DNA of 64,000 nucleotides from Citrobacter amalonaticus (lineage in GTDB: Bacteria; Pseudomonadota; Gammaproteobacteria; Enterobacterales; Enterobacteriaceae). A program made the position numbers and the translations under genes. Shown here piece after piece: positions 10,209 to 17,382 of the stretch. The notes beneath the pieces are model-generated. The model was given only the letters and a program-made list of their open reading frames with translations. It was not told the DNA's origin and searched no databases. Numbering within the stretch: position 1 is the first letter of the stretch; each line of letters starts with the position of its first letter. The stretch covers positions 744,001 to 808,000 of the forward strand of contig NZ_AP024585.1 of NCBI RefSeq assembly GCF_018323885.1. The letters run 5' to 3'.

Positions 10209-10542
10209 GCTGTCTCTTTGCCAGAGTGCGGTTGAAATCATTCAACAGCAGGCTGAACAGCATGGCGTAAAGCGCGTCACCGGCGTGTGGCTGGAGATTG
10301 GCGCGCTGTCCTGTGTTGAAGAGAGCGCGGTACGTTTTAGTTTTGATATTGTCTGCCAGGGGACGGTGGCGCAAGGCTGTGAATTGCACATCGATTACAA
10401 ACCGGCGCAGGCATGGTGCTGGGATTGCAGTCAGGCGGTTGAAATCACCCAACACGATGCGCAATGTCCGCGTTGTCATGGCGACCGACTGCGTGTTGAT
10501 ACCGGCGATTCGCTGAAAGTGAAAAGTATTGAAGTTGAATAA
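10201..10542 (+). CDS. hybF: Hydrogenase nickel incorporation protein HybF (HypA family)
   Basis: HypA homologue (113 aa) that works with HypB to insert nickel into hydrogenases 1 and 2. The N-terminal MHE (nickel ligand His2) is intact if translation starts at ATG 10201, which is why the longer upstream frame is rejected. The zinc-ribbon cysteines are visible as CWDC and CPRC (about 73-92). It overlaps the end of hybE by 8 bp and is followed after 30 bp by hybG. Confidence 0.95.
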   Translation: MHELSLCQSAVEIIQQQAEQHGVKRVTGVWLEIGALSCVEESAVRFSFDIVCQGTVAQGCELHIDYKPAQAWCWDCSQAVEITQHDAQCPRCHGDRLRVDTGDSLKVKSIEVE

Positions 10543-10560
10543 CCCATGATGTGACATGGG
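10543..10560 (+). repeat. Short intra-operon stem between hybF and hybG
   Basis: CCCATG and CATGGG form a 6-bp perfect stem with a 6-nt loop in the 30-bp hybF-hybG gap. No T-run follows, so it is not a terminator; it may shield the hybG ribosome site or stabilise upstream mRNA. Weak evidence. Confidence 0.3.
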
Positions 10561-10572
10561 GCGGAGTCAGAC

Positions 10573-10821
10573 ATGTGTATAGGCGTTCCAGGCCAGGTTC
10601 TGGCCGTCGGTGAAGATATTCACCAGCTTGCGCAGGTGGAAGTGTGCGGCATCAAGCGTGATGTGAATATTGCGCTGATTTGTGAAGGCAGTCCTGCGGA
10701 ACTGGTCGGGCAGTGGGTGTTAGTGCATGTGGGGTTTGCGATGAGCATCATCGATGAAGAAGAAGCCAAAGCCACGCTGGATGCACTACGCCGTATGGAG
10801 TACGACGTCACCAGCGCATAA
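10573..10821 (+). CDS. hybG: Hydrogenase 2 maturation chaperone HybG (HypC family)
   Basis: HypC paralogue (82 aa) that complexes with HypD during Fe(CN)2CO assembly and delivers it to pre-HybC. The diagnostic N-terminus MCIGVPGQ with the essential Cys2 is present, followed by the small beta-barrel with [13 protein letters not shown]. It is the last gene of the operon, followed within 6 bp by a rho-independent terminator. Confidence 0.95.
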   Translation: MCIGVPGQVLAVGEDIHQLAQVEVCGIKRDVNIALICEGSPAELVGQWVLVHVGFAMSIIDEEEAKATLDALRRMEYDVTSA

Positions 10822-10826
10822 GAGTG

Positions 10827-10858
10827 AATGCCGGATAGGTTCTGTCCGGCATTTTTTA
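10827..10858 (+). terminator. Rho-independent terminator of the hyb operon
   Basis: AATGCCGGA and TCCGGCATT form a 9-bp stem with a 9-nt loop, followed by a T-run. It lies between the convergent hybG and yghU. Confidence 0.85.
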
Positions 10859-10861
10859 GCG

Positions 10862-11728
10862 TTAATTCTGGCGCTTATCTTCGGTATTGGTCTCGAAATC
10901 GCTGGCATCATGACGTTCATGAAGCTGCTCATTCAACGGTCCGTTGGTCCGGTTCACGATTCGCCCGCGTTTAACTGCCGGACGTTCCGCTATCTCTTTT
11001 GCCCAACGCTGCACATTTTTATAGTTGCCCGCATCAAGGAATTCTGCCGCATCGTACACATTGCCCAGCACCACGTTGCCAAACCACGGCCAGATAGCCA
11101 TATCGGCAATGGTGTACTCATCGCCTGCCACGTAAGCGTTATTCGCCAGCTGTTTATCCAGCACGTCCAGCAGGCGTTTGGCTTCCATTGTAAAGCGGTT
11201 GATCGCGTACTCAATCTTCACCGGCGCGTAGTGGTAGAAATGACCGAAACCACCGCCGAGGAAGGGCGCTGCACCCTGCAGCCAGAACAGCCAGTTCAAT
11301 GTCTCTGTACGTTTTGCTAAATCCTGTGGCAGGAAATAACCATATTTTTCTGCCAGATACAGCAGGATCGAGCCCGACTCAAACACACGCACCGGTGGAT
11401 TTTGCGAATGATCGCGCAATGCCGGGATCTTCGAGTTGGGATTCACCTCCACAAAGCCGCTGGAAAACTGATCGCCTTCGCCAATGCGAATCAGCCAGGC
11501 ATCATATTCCGCACCGCTCACTCCCTGTGCCAGCAGTTCTTCCAGCATGATGGTGACTTTCTGGCCGTTCGGCGTACCCAGCGAATAGAGCTGAAGCGGA
11601 TGTTTACCGACCGGCAGCGTTTTGTCGTGCGTCGGACCGGAGACAGGACGGTTGATGTTGGCGAACGCACCGCCATTGGATTTTTCCCACGTCCAGACTT
11701 TCGCGGGCTGATAAGTGTTATCTGACAT
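10862..11728 (-). CDS. yghU: Glutathione S-transferase-like disulfide reductase YghU
   Basis: Nu-class GST homologue (288 aa); the E. coli protein binds two glutathiones and reduces organic disulfides. The thioredoxin-like N-terminal domain carries the LYSLGTPNGQKVTIMLEE region (about 48-65); the all-helical domain follows, with a typical YTIADMAIWPWFG. I chose ATG 11728 (MSDNTYQPAKVW), which gives the E. coli length and has AGG-rich bases upstream; the longer frame adds unrelated sequence. It is divergent from gss and convergent with hybG. Confidence 0.95.
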   Translation of the reverse strand: MSDNTYQPAKVWTWEKSNGGAFANINRPVSGPTHDKTLPVGKHPLQLYSLGTPNGQKVTIMLEELLAQGVSGAEYDAWLIRIGEGDQFSSGFVEVNPNSKIPALRDHSQNPPVRVFESGSILLYLAEKYGYFLPQDLAKRTETLNWLFWLQGAAPFLGGGFGHFYHYAPVKIEYAINRFTMEAKRLLDVLDKQLANNAYVAGDEYTIADMAIWPWFGNVVLGNVYDAAEFLDAGNYKNVQRWAKEIAERPAVKRGRIVNRTNGPLNEQLHERHDASDFETNTEDKRQN

Positions 11729-11923
11729 GTTGACCTGCCTTCTGAGTGGTTGTGTTGAAGCAGTGTAGCAGGTCGCCATCCGTACCTTTAACAGATCGGC
11801 ACATTTACACCTGTCTATTTTTCGTTGTTGCGCACGCACCCGCTGCGTTGAGGTGTATGATGGTCGGCGGTGTAGGGCAGGCAAGCAGAAGCTGCCCAGC
11901 TGTATAGTTTTGAGGTAAGGTGC

Positions 11924-13783
11924 ATGAGCAAAGGAACGACCAGTCAGGATGCCCCGTTCGGGACATTATTGGGCTATGCCCCCGGTGGTGTAGCGATCTA
12001 CTCTTCAGATTACAGCTCCCTCGACCCGCGGGACTATGACGATGACGCCGCGTTTCGCAGCTACATCGACAACGAATACATGGGCCACAAATGGCAGTGC
12101 GTCGAATTCGCGCGTCGTTTCCTCTTCCTGAATTATGGTGCGGTGTTCACCGATGTCGGCATGGCGTGGGAGATTTTCTCGTTGCGTTTCCTGCGCGAAG
12201 TGGTGAACGACAACATTCTGCCGCTACAGGCGTTTCCTAACGGGTCGCCTCGCGCACCGGTCGCCGGGGCGCTGCTGATCTGGCAGAAAGGCGGAGAATT
12301 TAAAGACACCGGCCATGTCGCGATTATCACTCAATTGCTGGATAACAAAATCCGCATTGCCGAGCAGAACGTCATTCACACGCCGCTTCCTCCCGGACAG
12401 CAGTGGACGCGTGAGCTGGAGATGGTGGTGGAAAATGGCTGCTATACCCTGAAAGACACCTTTGACGACACTACTATTCTGGGCTGGATGATCCAGACCG
12501 ACGATACCCGGCACAGCCTGCCACAGCCGGAGATCGCCAATGATTCGCTGAAGATTGGCGCGGCAAGACTGGAAGAAAACGGCCAGTTTGACGGTAAATG
12601 GCTGGATGAACAGGATCCGCTGCAAAAAGCCTATGTGACAGCGAACGGTCACGTGATCAATCAGGATCCGTATCAGTATTTCACAATGACCGAGAGTGCC
12701 GAACAGGAGTTGATCAAAGCGACCAACGAGCTGCATCTGATGTATCTGCACGCTACAGACAAGGTGCTGAAAGACGACAATCTGCTGGCGCTGTTCGACA
12801 TTCCCAAAATCCTCTGGCCGCGTTTGCGTCTCTCATGGCAGCGCCGTCGCCACCATATGATCACCGGTCGTATGGATTTCTGTATGGATGAGCGCGGGTT
12901 GAAAGTGTACGAATACAACGCCGATTCCGCGTCGTGCCATACCGAGGCGGGGCTAATCCTCGAACGCTGGGCGGAGCAGGGCTATACCGGTAAAGGACAT
13001 AACCCGGCGGAAGGTCTGCTCAATGAGCTGGCGGGGGCCTGGAAACACAGCCACGCGCGTCCATTCGTGCACATCATGCAGGATAAGGATATTGAGGAGA
13101 ACTATCATGCCCAGTTTATGCAGCAGGCGCTGCATCAGGCCGGGTTTGAAAGTAAGATCCTGCGTGGGCTGGATGAACTGCGCTGGGACGATGCCGGACA
13201 ACTCATTGATGGTGAAGGACGCCTGGTTAACTGCGTCTGGAAAACCTGGGCATGGGAAACGGCGATTGAGCAGGTGCGTGAAGTCAGCGAAACCGAGTAT
13301 GCCGCCGTGCCGATTCGTACCGGACATACCCATCAGGATGTGCGGTTGATCGATGTGCTACTGCGCCCGGAAGTGCTGGTCTTTGAGCCGCTGTGGACGG
13401 TGATCCCGGGTAACAAAGCGATCCTGCCGATCCTGTGGCAACTTTTCCCGCACCACCGCTATCTGCTGGATACCGATTTTGTCGTCAATGATGAACTGGC
13501 GCAAACCGGTTATGCGGTGAAACCGATTGCGGGTCGCTGTGGCAGCAATATCGACCTGGTCAGCCATCAGGAAGAGCTGCTGGACAAAACCAGCGGGAAA
13601 TTTGCTGCACAGAAGAACATTTATCAGCAATTATGGTGTCTGCCAAACGTTGCCGGTAAGTATATTCAGGTGTGCACTTTTACCGTTGGCGGCAACTACG
13701 GCGGCACCTGCCTGCGTGGCGACGAATCGCTGGTTATTAAGAAAGAGAGCGACATTGAACCGTTGATTGTGGTGAAGGGGTGA
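11924..13783 (+). CDS. gss: Bifunctional glutathionylspermidine synthetase/amidase Gss
   Basis: Cytosolic 619-aa enzyme that joins glutathione to spermidine using ATP and also hydrolyses the product. The N-terminal CHAP amidase carries the catalytic Cys59 (WQCVEFARR) and His131 (GHVAI). The C-terminal ATP-grasp synthetase occupies about 200-619, with segments such as YEYNADSASCHTEAG and KPIAGRCGSNIDLV. Length and motif positions match E. coli. GAGGTAAGG stands just before the ATG. It is the last gene of the conserved block before the island. Confidence 0.97.
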   Translation: MSKGTTSQDAPFGTLLGYAPGGVAIYSSDYSSLDPRDYDDDAAFRSYIDNEYMGHKWQCVEFARRFLFLNYGAVFTDVGMAWEIFSLRFLREVVNDNILPLQAFPNGSPRAPVAGALLIWQKGGEFKDTGHVAIITQLLDNKIRIAEQNVIHTPLPPGQQWTRELEMVVENGCYTLKDTFDDTTILGWMIQTDDTRHSLPQPEIANDSLKIGAARLEENGQFDGKWLDEQDPLQKAYVTANGHVINQDPYQYFTMTESAEQELIKATNELHLMYLHATDKVLKDDNLLALFDIPKILWPRLRLSWQRRRHHMITGRMDFCMDERGLKVYEYNADSASCHTEAGLILERWAEQGYTGKGHNPAEGLLNELAGAWKHSHARPFVHIMQDKDIEENYHAQFMQQALHQAGFESKILRGLDELRWDDAGQLIDGEGRLVNCVWKTWAWETAIEQVREVSETEYAAVPIRTGHTHQDVRLIDVLLRPEVLVFEPLWTVIPGNKAILPILWQLFPHHRYLLDTDFVVNDELAQTGYAVKPIAGRCGSNIDLVSHQEELLDKTSGKFAAQKNIYQQLWCLPNVAGKYIQVCTFTVGGNYGGTCLRGDESLVIKKESDIEPLIVVKG

Positions 13784-13855
13784 GCTCTCAGCAGGATACG
13801 GTTATAGCCGGAGCATGTTTCTAAAGCCGAAAGCTGACCGATGCAGTCGATGTGT

Positions 13856-13892
13856 AAAAATCCGTAATCTCCCAGGGATTACGGATTTTTTT
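13856..13892 (+). terminator. Terminator downstream of gss
   Basis: A near-perfect stem, AATCCGTAATC with GATTACGGATT around a 7-nt loop, is followed by a run of T. The preceding A-run makes it potentially bidirectional. It marks the end of the conserved block. Confidence 0.9.
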
Positions 13893-14122
13893 GCTTCTCA
13901 ACCTGGTTCTCAGTACTGTCGATTTGCGGTTGTTGTGGCACACTAATTTTGTCATCTGAATAATACTTTCCTAACCTTTGGTTTTTCAAAAACCATAATC
14001 TGCTCTCTTTATTATCCAGAAGGTATTTGGTCATAGACGATGTTTAGTTATTAAGTTGGGTAGTGGAATTGTAATGACGCAGTAGGCTGTTTAATGTGAA
14101 AGAGAATGCTTAACGCACTCTT

Positions 14123-14940
14123 CTAAATACCACAGTATCCAGACAGATAAAATTTCTTCTCACTGTTTCTTGCCCTGATGGTGATGCTTAATTTGACATC
14201 GTTACCTTCTTCTTCCATATTTGATTTTTGTAATGAAGATTGTATCGTCGTAATCGAAATATCATTGTTTTTGAAAGTAGATGTGGTTTTATCTGATTGT
14301 GTCCGCTTTAATGCAAACATTTTTCCATTCAGTTTTATACTTGCTTTTTCTGAGAATTTTATCTTAACAGTATCATGAACAAAATCAGCTAAATAGCTTA
14401 AGTCATATGCCGTAGTATCTGTCCACGTTGTATGCCATTCTTTAGTATTTAAAGGATTTTCATTAAAATATCTGCATACGCTCTGTCAGCATCTAATCTT
14501 TCTGTAAACCCACATTGAACAATTGATGCCAGCTTTAACGGTTTTATTCTTGTCGAGTCAGTTTTTAGAACTGGACTTTTTTAAGGCATAGAGCAAATGC
14601 GCATGACCATTTTTTGTACTCTGTATTATCGTGTCAGGCTTCGGTAAGCCTACAAGATCCCAGACGATTGCGCCATTATCATGGTCTATGTCGAAAACAA
14701 AACCATTCACAAACCATCTGTTATTAAACCCTATATATTTTTTAATAACGCCCTTTCTTTTAGGTTTCTATATACACCATCATTGAAGTCATCGCAGCAT
14801 AATGCGTATTTTTGTATTTGACTTTTATAGTTTTCCATATTAAAGATATTATCTTCAAACAACATTTTACCTTCCTTTAGTGCTCCTTTTTGTAATTGTT
14901 TGGCGGCTATCAAAACAGGAGCTTTATTTTTATATTTATG
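14123..14940 (-). pseudogene. Decayed ColE2-type plasmid replication protein (Rep/primase)
   Basis: Pieces in all three minus-strand frames join into one replicase-like protein. From the upstream end: a segment ending QKYALCCDDFNDGVYR; FVFDIDHDNGAIVWD and TKNGHAHLLYAL (about 14600-14700); KPLKLASIVQCGFTERLDA with DRAYADILMKIL (about 14470-14550); then NPLNTKEWHTTWTD (about 14420-14465) and a poorly recognisable tail. The FDIDH, NGHAHLLYAL and RIKPLK-type blocks are typical of ColE2/ColE3 Rep and related phage replicases. Frameshifts are needed near 14741, 14580 and 14467, and no in-frame ATG is found at the upstream end. The region is AT-rich, unlike its neighbours. Function is lost; the origin from a plasmid or prophage is inference. 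Confidence 0.65.
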
Positions 14941-15129
14941 CTCATTAATAAATCAATAATACATTTAAAGTTTTTGTCAAGTGACTAAAAGCCATATCAG
15001 ATATTGTGTGTTATTTGGTTGTAAATGTTATTCAGTGAGGCTATCTTTATAGTCTAAAGATACGTTATGGTTATGGTACTAATAAGAAATAAAGTAAAAC
15101 TAGATCTGTAAAAATTAATATTTATTATC

Positions 15130-15160
15130 TTGACAAGAAGATGTGTGCATATGTTATATA
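15130..15160 (+). promoter_or_regulatory. Candidate sigma-70 promoter of the orphan gene
   Basis: An exact TTGACA is at 15130-15135. A TATATA (15155-15160) lies 19 nt beyond, with TTATAT in the same stretch at 18 nt. The -35 is strong and the -10 mediocre; position relative to the gene is suitable. Confidence 0.4.
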
Positions 15161-15181
15161 GTCTCAAAGACACTAAAATTT

Positions 15182-15754
15182 ATGCAATATGAATACTTCG
15201 AGGTTGGCTCACACATGGATAACTTACTCCTTAAAAGATACCGCGAATATGCTCATACCGAGGAAGCCTGTGCAATCCTCTTTGTGAAAAAAAATTTGGC
15301 TCAATCAAAAGGATATTGGATAGACATATCTAACTGTCGACGCTATGAGATGTCATCAGACGATCTGCACTTCAAGTTTGTCACGGGTGGGCTATACAAG
15401 AGGAAAATTCACCCACAATATCCACCGAAATCTTCATACATCATAAATAGCAGGTTTGATGAGCATAGCTATTACTTGATGGTTCGCGCCTTAACATGGG
15501 AAACCGCGCACAAAGACATAGAGCAACAAAAATCTAAGCGCGTAAAGCCATTAAAGTTCGAGATAACAGGAGTCAGTTATGATAAGAACAAAGATAAAAA
15601 AGGATATTTCCGAGACGACGCGCCGGAAGAAATCAAGGTACTTGCGGAAAACCTAAATGACAGGACTAATCCACTTTGGGATATAGCTATACAATATATA
15701 AATGAACCAGAGTTCGTTTATGAAGTCCGGCAAGTGAGACTCATTGATCGATAA
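15182..15754 (+). CDS. Hypothetical protein, orphan in the island's left edge
   Basis: I do not recognise this protein: 190 aa from ATG 15182, or 179 aa from ATG 15215 (MDNLLLKRY), which has GAGG 11 nt upstream; the first start is chosen only because it is nearer the promoter. It is charged and soluble, with no signal peptide or membrane segment and many Lys, Asp, Glu and Tyr. An acidic-basic linker (ITGVSYDKNKDKKGYFRDD) divides it in two. Base composition is AT-richer than the conserved blocks. It lies between a broken Rep gene and a filamentous-phage-like hairpin, so it is probably plasmid or phage cargo; the function is unknown. Confidence 0.5.
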   Translation: MQYEYFEVGSHMDNLLLKRYREYAHTEEACAILFVKKNLAQSKGYWIDISNCRRYEMSSDDLHFKFVTGGLYKRKIHPQYPPKSSYIINSRFDEHSYYLMVRALTWETAHKDIEQQKSKRVKPLKFEITGVSYDKNKDKKGYFRDDAPEEIKVLAENLNDRTNPLWDIAIQYINEPEFVYEVRQVRLIDR

Positions 15755-15794
15755 ACAAATATTCTCGCGCATGAAAAAATAAAAATATTTCTAA

Positions 15795-15839
15795 CAGGGT
15801 GATGGCCCACTACGTGAACCATCACCCATTACAAGTTTA
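15795..15839. other. Filamentous-phage (f1/M13-like) origin hairpin remnant
   Basis: A 9-bp perfect stem, GGGTGATGG with CCATCACCC, encloses the 13-nt loop CCCACTACGTGAA. From memory, this block is almost identical to the hairpin beside the plus origin of f1/M13, differing by one stem base that restores pairing. The flanking CAGGG and CAAGTTT also match. The neighbouring nick-site hairpin of f1 is not seen here. It probably derives from an integrated ssDNA phage or a replicon using the same signal. Confidence 0.7.
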
Positions 15840-15921
15840 TACTGTAAGTATCCCGCATAATCGTGCCATTCACATTTAGAGATCCTCCGGCATAATCAAT
15901 CTGCCAACAAAGGAGATCGCT

Positions 15922-16188
15922 ATGCGTAAAGCCCGTTTTACTGAGCATCAGATCATTGCCGTCATTAAATCGGTTGAAGCCGGACGAACTGTTAAGGATG
16001 TCTGCCGGGAGGCCGGTATATCTGAAGCCACCTACTACAACTGGAAGTCCAGATACGGCGGCATGGAGGCTTCTGATATTAAAAAGATCAAGGAACTTGA
16101 GGACGAGAATCGGCGTCTCAAACAGATGTTTGCCGACCTGAGCCTTGAGAACCGGGCGCTGAAAGACGTTATCGAAAAAAAGCTTTAA
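15922..16188 (+). CDS. IS3-family transposase OrfA
   Basis: DNA-binding subunit of 88 aa, apparently complete. It has a helix-turn-helix (about 8-45, with TVKDVCREAGISEATYYNWK) and a leucine-zipper-like coil (about 55-88). AAGGAG lies 8 nt before the ATG. It ends on A AAA AAG (16176-16182), a canonical -1 slippery heptamer through which OrfAB would be made; in the -1 frame reading continues into orfB without a stop. The element cannot transpose by itself because orfB is damaged. Confidence 0.88.
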   Translation: MRKARFTEHQIIAVIKSVEAGRTVKDVCREAGISEATYYNWKSRYGGMEASDIKKIKELEDENRRLKQMFADLSLENRALKDVIEKKL

Positions 16189-16782
16189 AACCAGCCTTTA
16201 AGCGTGAGCTGGTCACTCATCTGATAATGACATCTGGACTCAGTATCCGTCAGGCCTGCCGGAGTCTTAACCTGAGCAGAACGGTTTACCATTACCGTGC
16301 GGATATCACGCGTGACGAGCCCATTATTGTCACGTTGCAGGCAATGGCAGAGCGATACCCACGGTACGGTTTTCCAAAACTTTTCCAGGTTCTGCGGCGG
16401 CAGGGATACCCGTGGAATCACAAAAGGATCCATCGTATTTATTGTCTGCTGAAACTGAATTTTCGCCGTAAAGGCAAACAACGGTTGCCAGTACGTAATC
16501 CCTCGCCACTGGCCACACCGGAAGCGCTGAACCAGAGCTGGTCTGTCGATTTTATGCATGATGCCCTGGTCTGTGGCCGTCGTTTTCGCACGTTCAATGT
16601 CGTTGATGATTTTAACCGTGAGGCGTTGTCGATTGAAATCGATCTGAATCTGCCAGCTCTGCGCGTCGTCCGGGTACTCGACAGGATCGCGGCTATCCGG
16701 TCATGCTACGCATGGATAATGGTCCGGAATTTATCTCACTTGTACTTGCTGAATGGGCAGAGCAACATGCAGTAAAACTCAC
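16182..16782 (+). pseudogene. IS3-family transposase OrfB, frameshifted and truncated
   Basis: This is the catalytic rve-type part of the transposase, entered by -1 frameshift from orfA (an internal ATG is at 16227). The first catalytic Asp is in WSVDFMHD. Near 16690 the frame changes: the second catalytic motif MDNGPEF and then LVLAEWAEQHAVKLT are encoded in another frame. This would be explained by loss of about 10 bp between two GCGGCTA-like repeats. The segment carrying the third catalytic residue (Glu) is absent because the element is cut off at about 16782. It is not functional. Confidence 0.8.
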
Positions 16783-17010
16783 ATGACCACCTATTACTCA
16801 CGCATTCCCAGTCTGCATCTCAAGGGTGACTGGCTGGCAGAAGCGGGATTTGATACCGGGGCGAGCGTGACCGTGAAGATCTCCGAGGGGTGTTTGACTC
16901 TGATTGTGGAGACAGACGAAGTGAGAGATCTACGGAAGGAGCTTTATCAGGTGAAAAAGTCGATGAAGCATATTAAGGCGGGGGTAAATAATGTGGTGAA
17001 CGGGGATTAA
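16783..17010 (+). pseudogene. 5'-truncated symE-like toxin gene
   Basis: The remaining 75 codons match the C-terminal two thirds of SymE-family proteins: YSRIPSLHLKGDWLAEAGFD (AbrB-like fold region), then VTVKISEGCLTLIVE and a charged tail. Compared with E. coli SymE, about 30 N-terminal residues are missing and replaced by the truncated IS. A fortuitous ATG at 16783 could still initiate, but no ribosome site is seen. SymE homologues often lie next to rhs genes, as here. Product activity is doubtful. Confidence 0.6.
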
Positions 17011-17060
17011 ATAATAAGGGCCGGGAAGAAATTACGTATCTTCTCGGCCATATGTTTTAT

Positions 17061-17381
17061 TTATCCAAGAAAATCAACAGCATTAAATTCGAATGATATT
17101 TTTTCATCCTCAACATCTTCTATTATATATTTATTACGATCATTAAAAATATCAACCATTGATATTTTTAGATGCATGAACTGTGTTAACCCGCCACCTA
17201 TATCTTTCGTTTTGATACTACTAACATCATAAAAATAAAGGGATATTTTATCACTTGAACTTTCATCATCACTTAATGAAAGCAATAAATTATATTTAAA
17301 TGAAATAGGATCAATATCTATATGCATTGCATTCAATATATTGTTATCTATAAGAATTCTATTGATTTCATCAAATTCCAT
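17061..17381 (-). CDS. Putative immunity protein for the Rhs toxin tip
   Basis: Small acidic 106-aa cytosolic protein encoded one nucleotide after the rhs stop codon (TAG-C-ATG), the usual place for the cognate immunity gene. I chose ATG 17381 (MEFDEINRIL); the same frame extends upstream into rhs with unrelated sequence. Visible features are Asp/Glu-rich strands such as SLSDDESSSDKISLYFYDV and KTKDIGGGLTQFMHLKISMV, with no signal or membrane segment. The low GC content contrasts with the rhs core, as is common for exchangeable tip/immunity cassettes. I cannot name the family; the immunity role is inferred from position. Confidence 0.7.
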   Translation of the reverse strand: MEFDEINRILIDNNILNAMHIDIDPISFKYNLLLSLSDDESSSDKISLYFYDVSSIKTKDIGGGLTQFMHLKISMVDIFNDRNKYIIEDVEDEKISFEFNAVDFLG

Positions 17382-17382
17382 G

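Larger units (their letters stand above)
15843..16782 (+). mobile_element. Truncated IS3-family insertion sequence
   Basis: The left part of an IS3-family element is present: orfA, an A-run frameshift site and about two thirds of orfB. The orfA and orfB sequences resemble IS1222/ISEhe3-type elements. The left end is placed near 15843 (TGTAAGTATCCCGC) because the phage-like homology stops just before it; this boundary is uncertain. The right end is missing: orfB breaks off at about 16782, where a symE-like sequence begins. No right inverted repeat or target duplication is identifiable. Confidence 0.75.

Noticed and set aside
10754-11320. 188-codon plus-strand frame opposite yghU
   Set aside because: Antisense to a gene matching E. 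coli YghU over its full length and overlapping the hyb terminator.
13978-13995. Palindrome GGTTTTT/AAAAACC after the gss terminator as a replication origin
   Set aside because: A single simple A/T hairpin near the broken rep gene is not enough to claim an origin.
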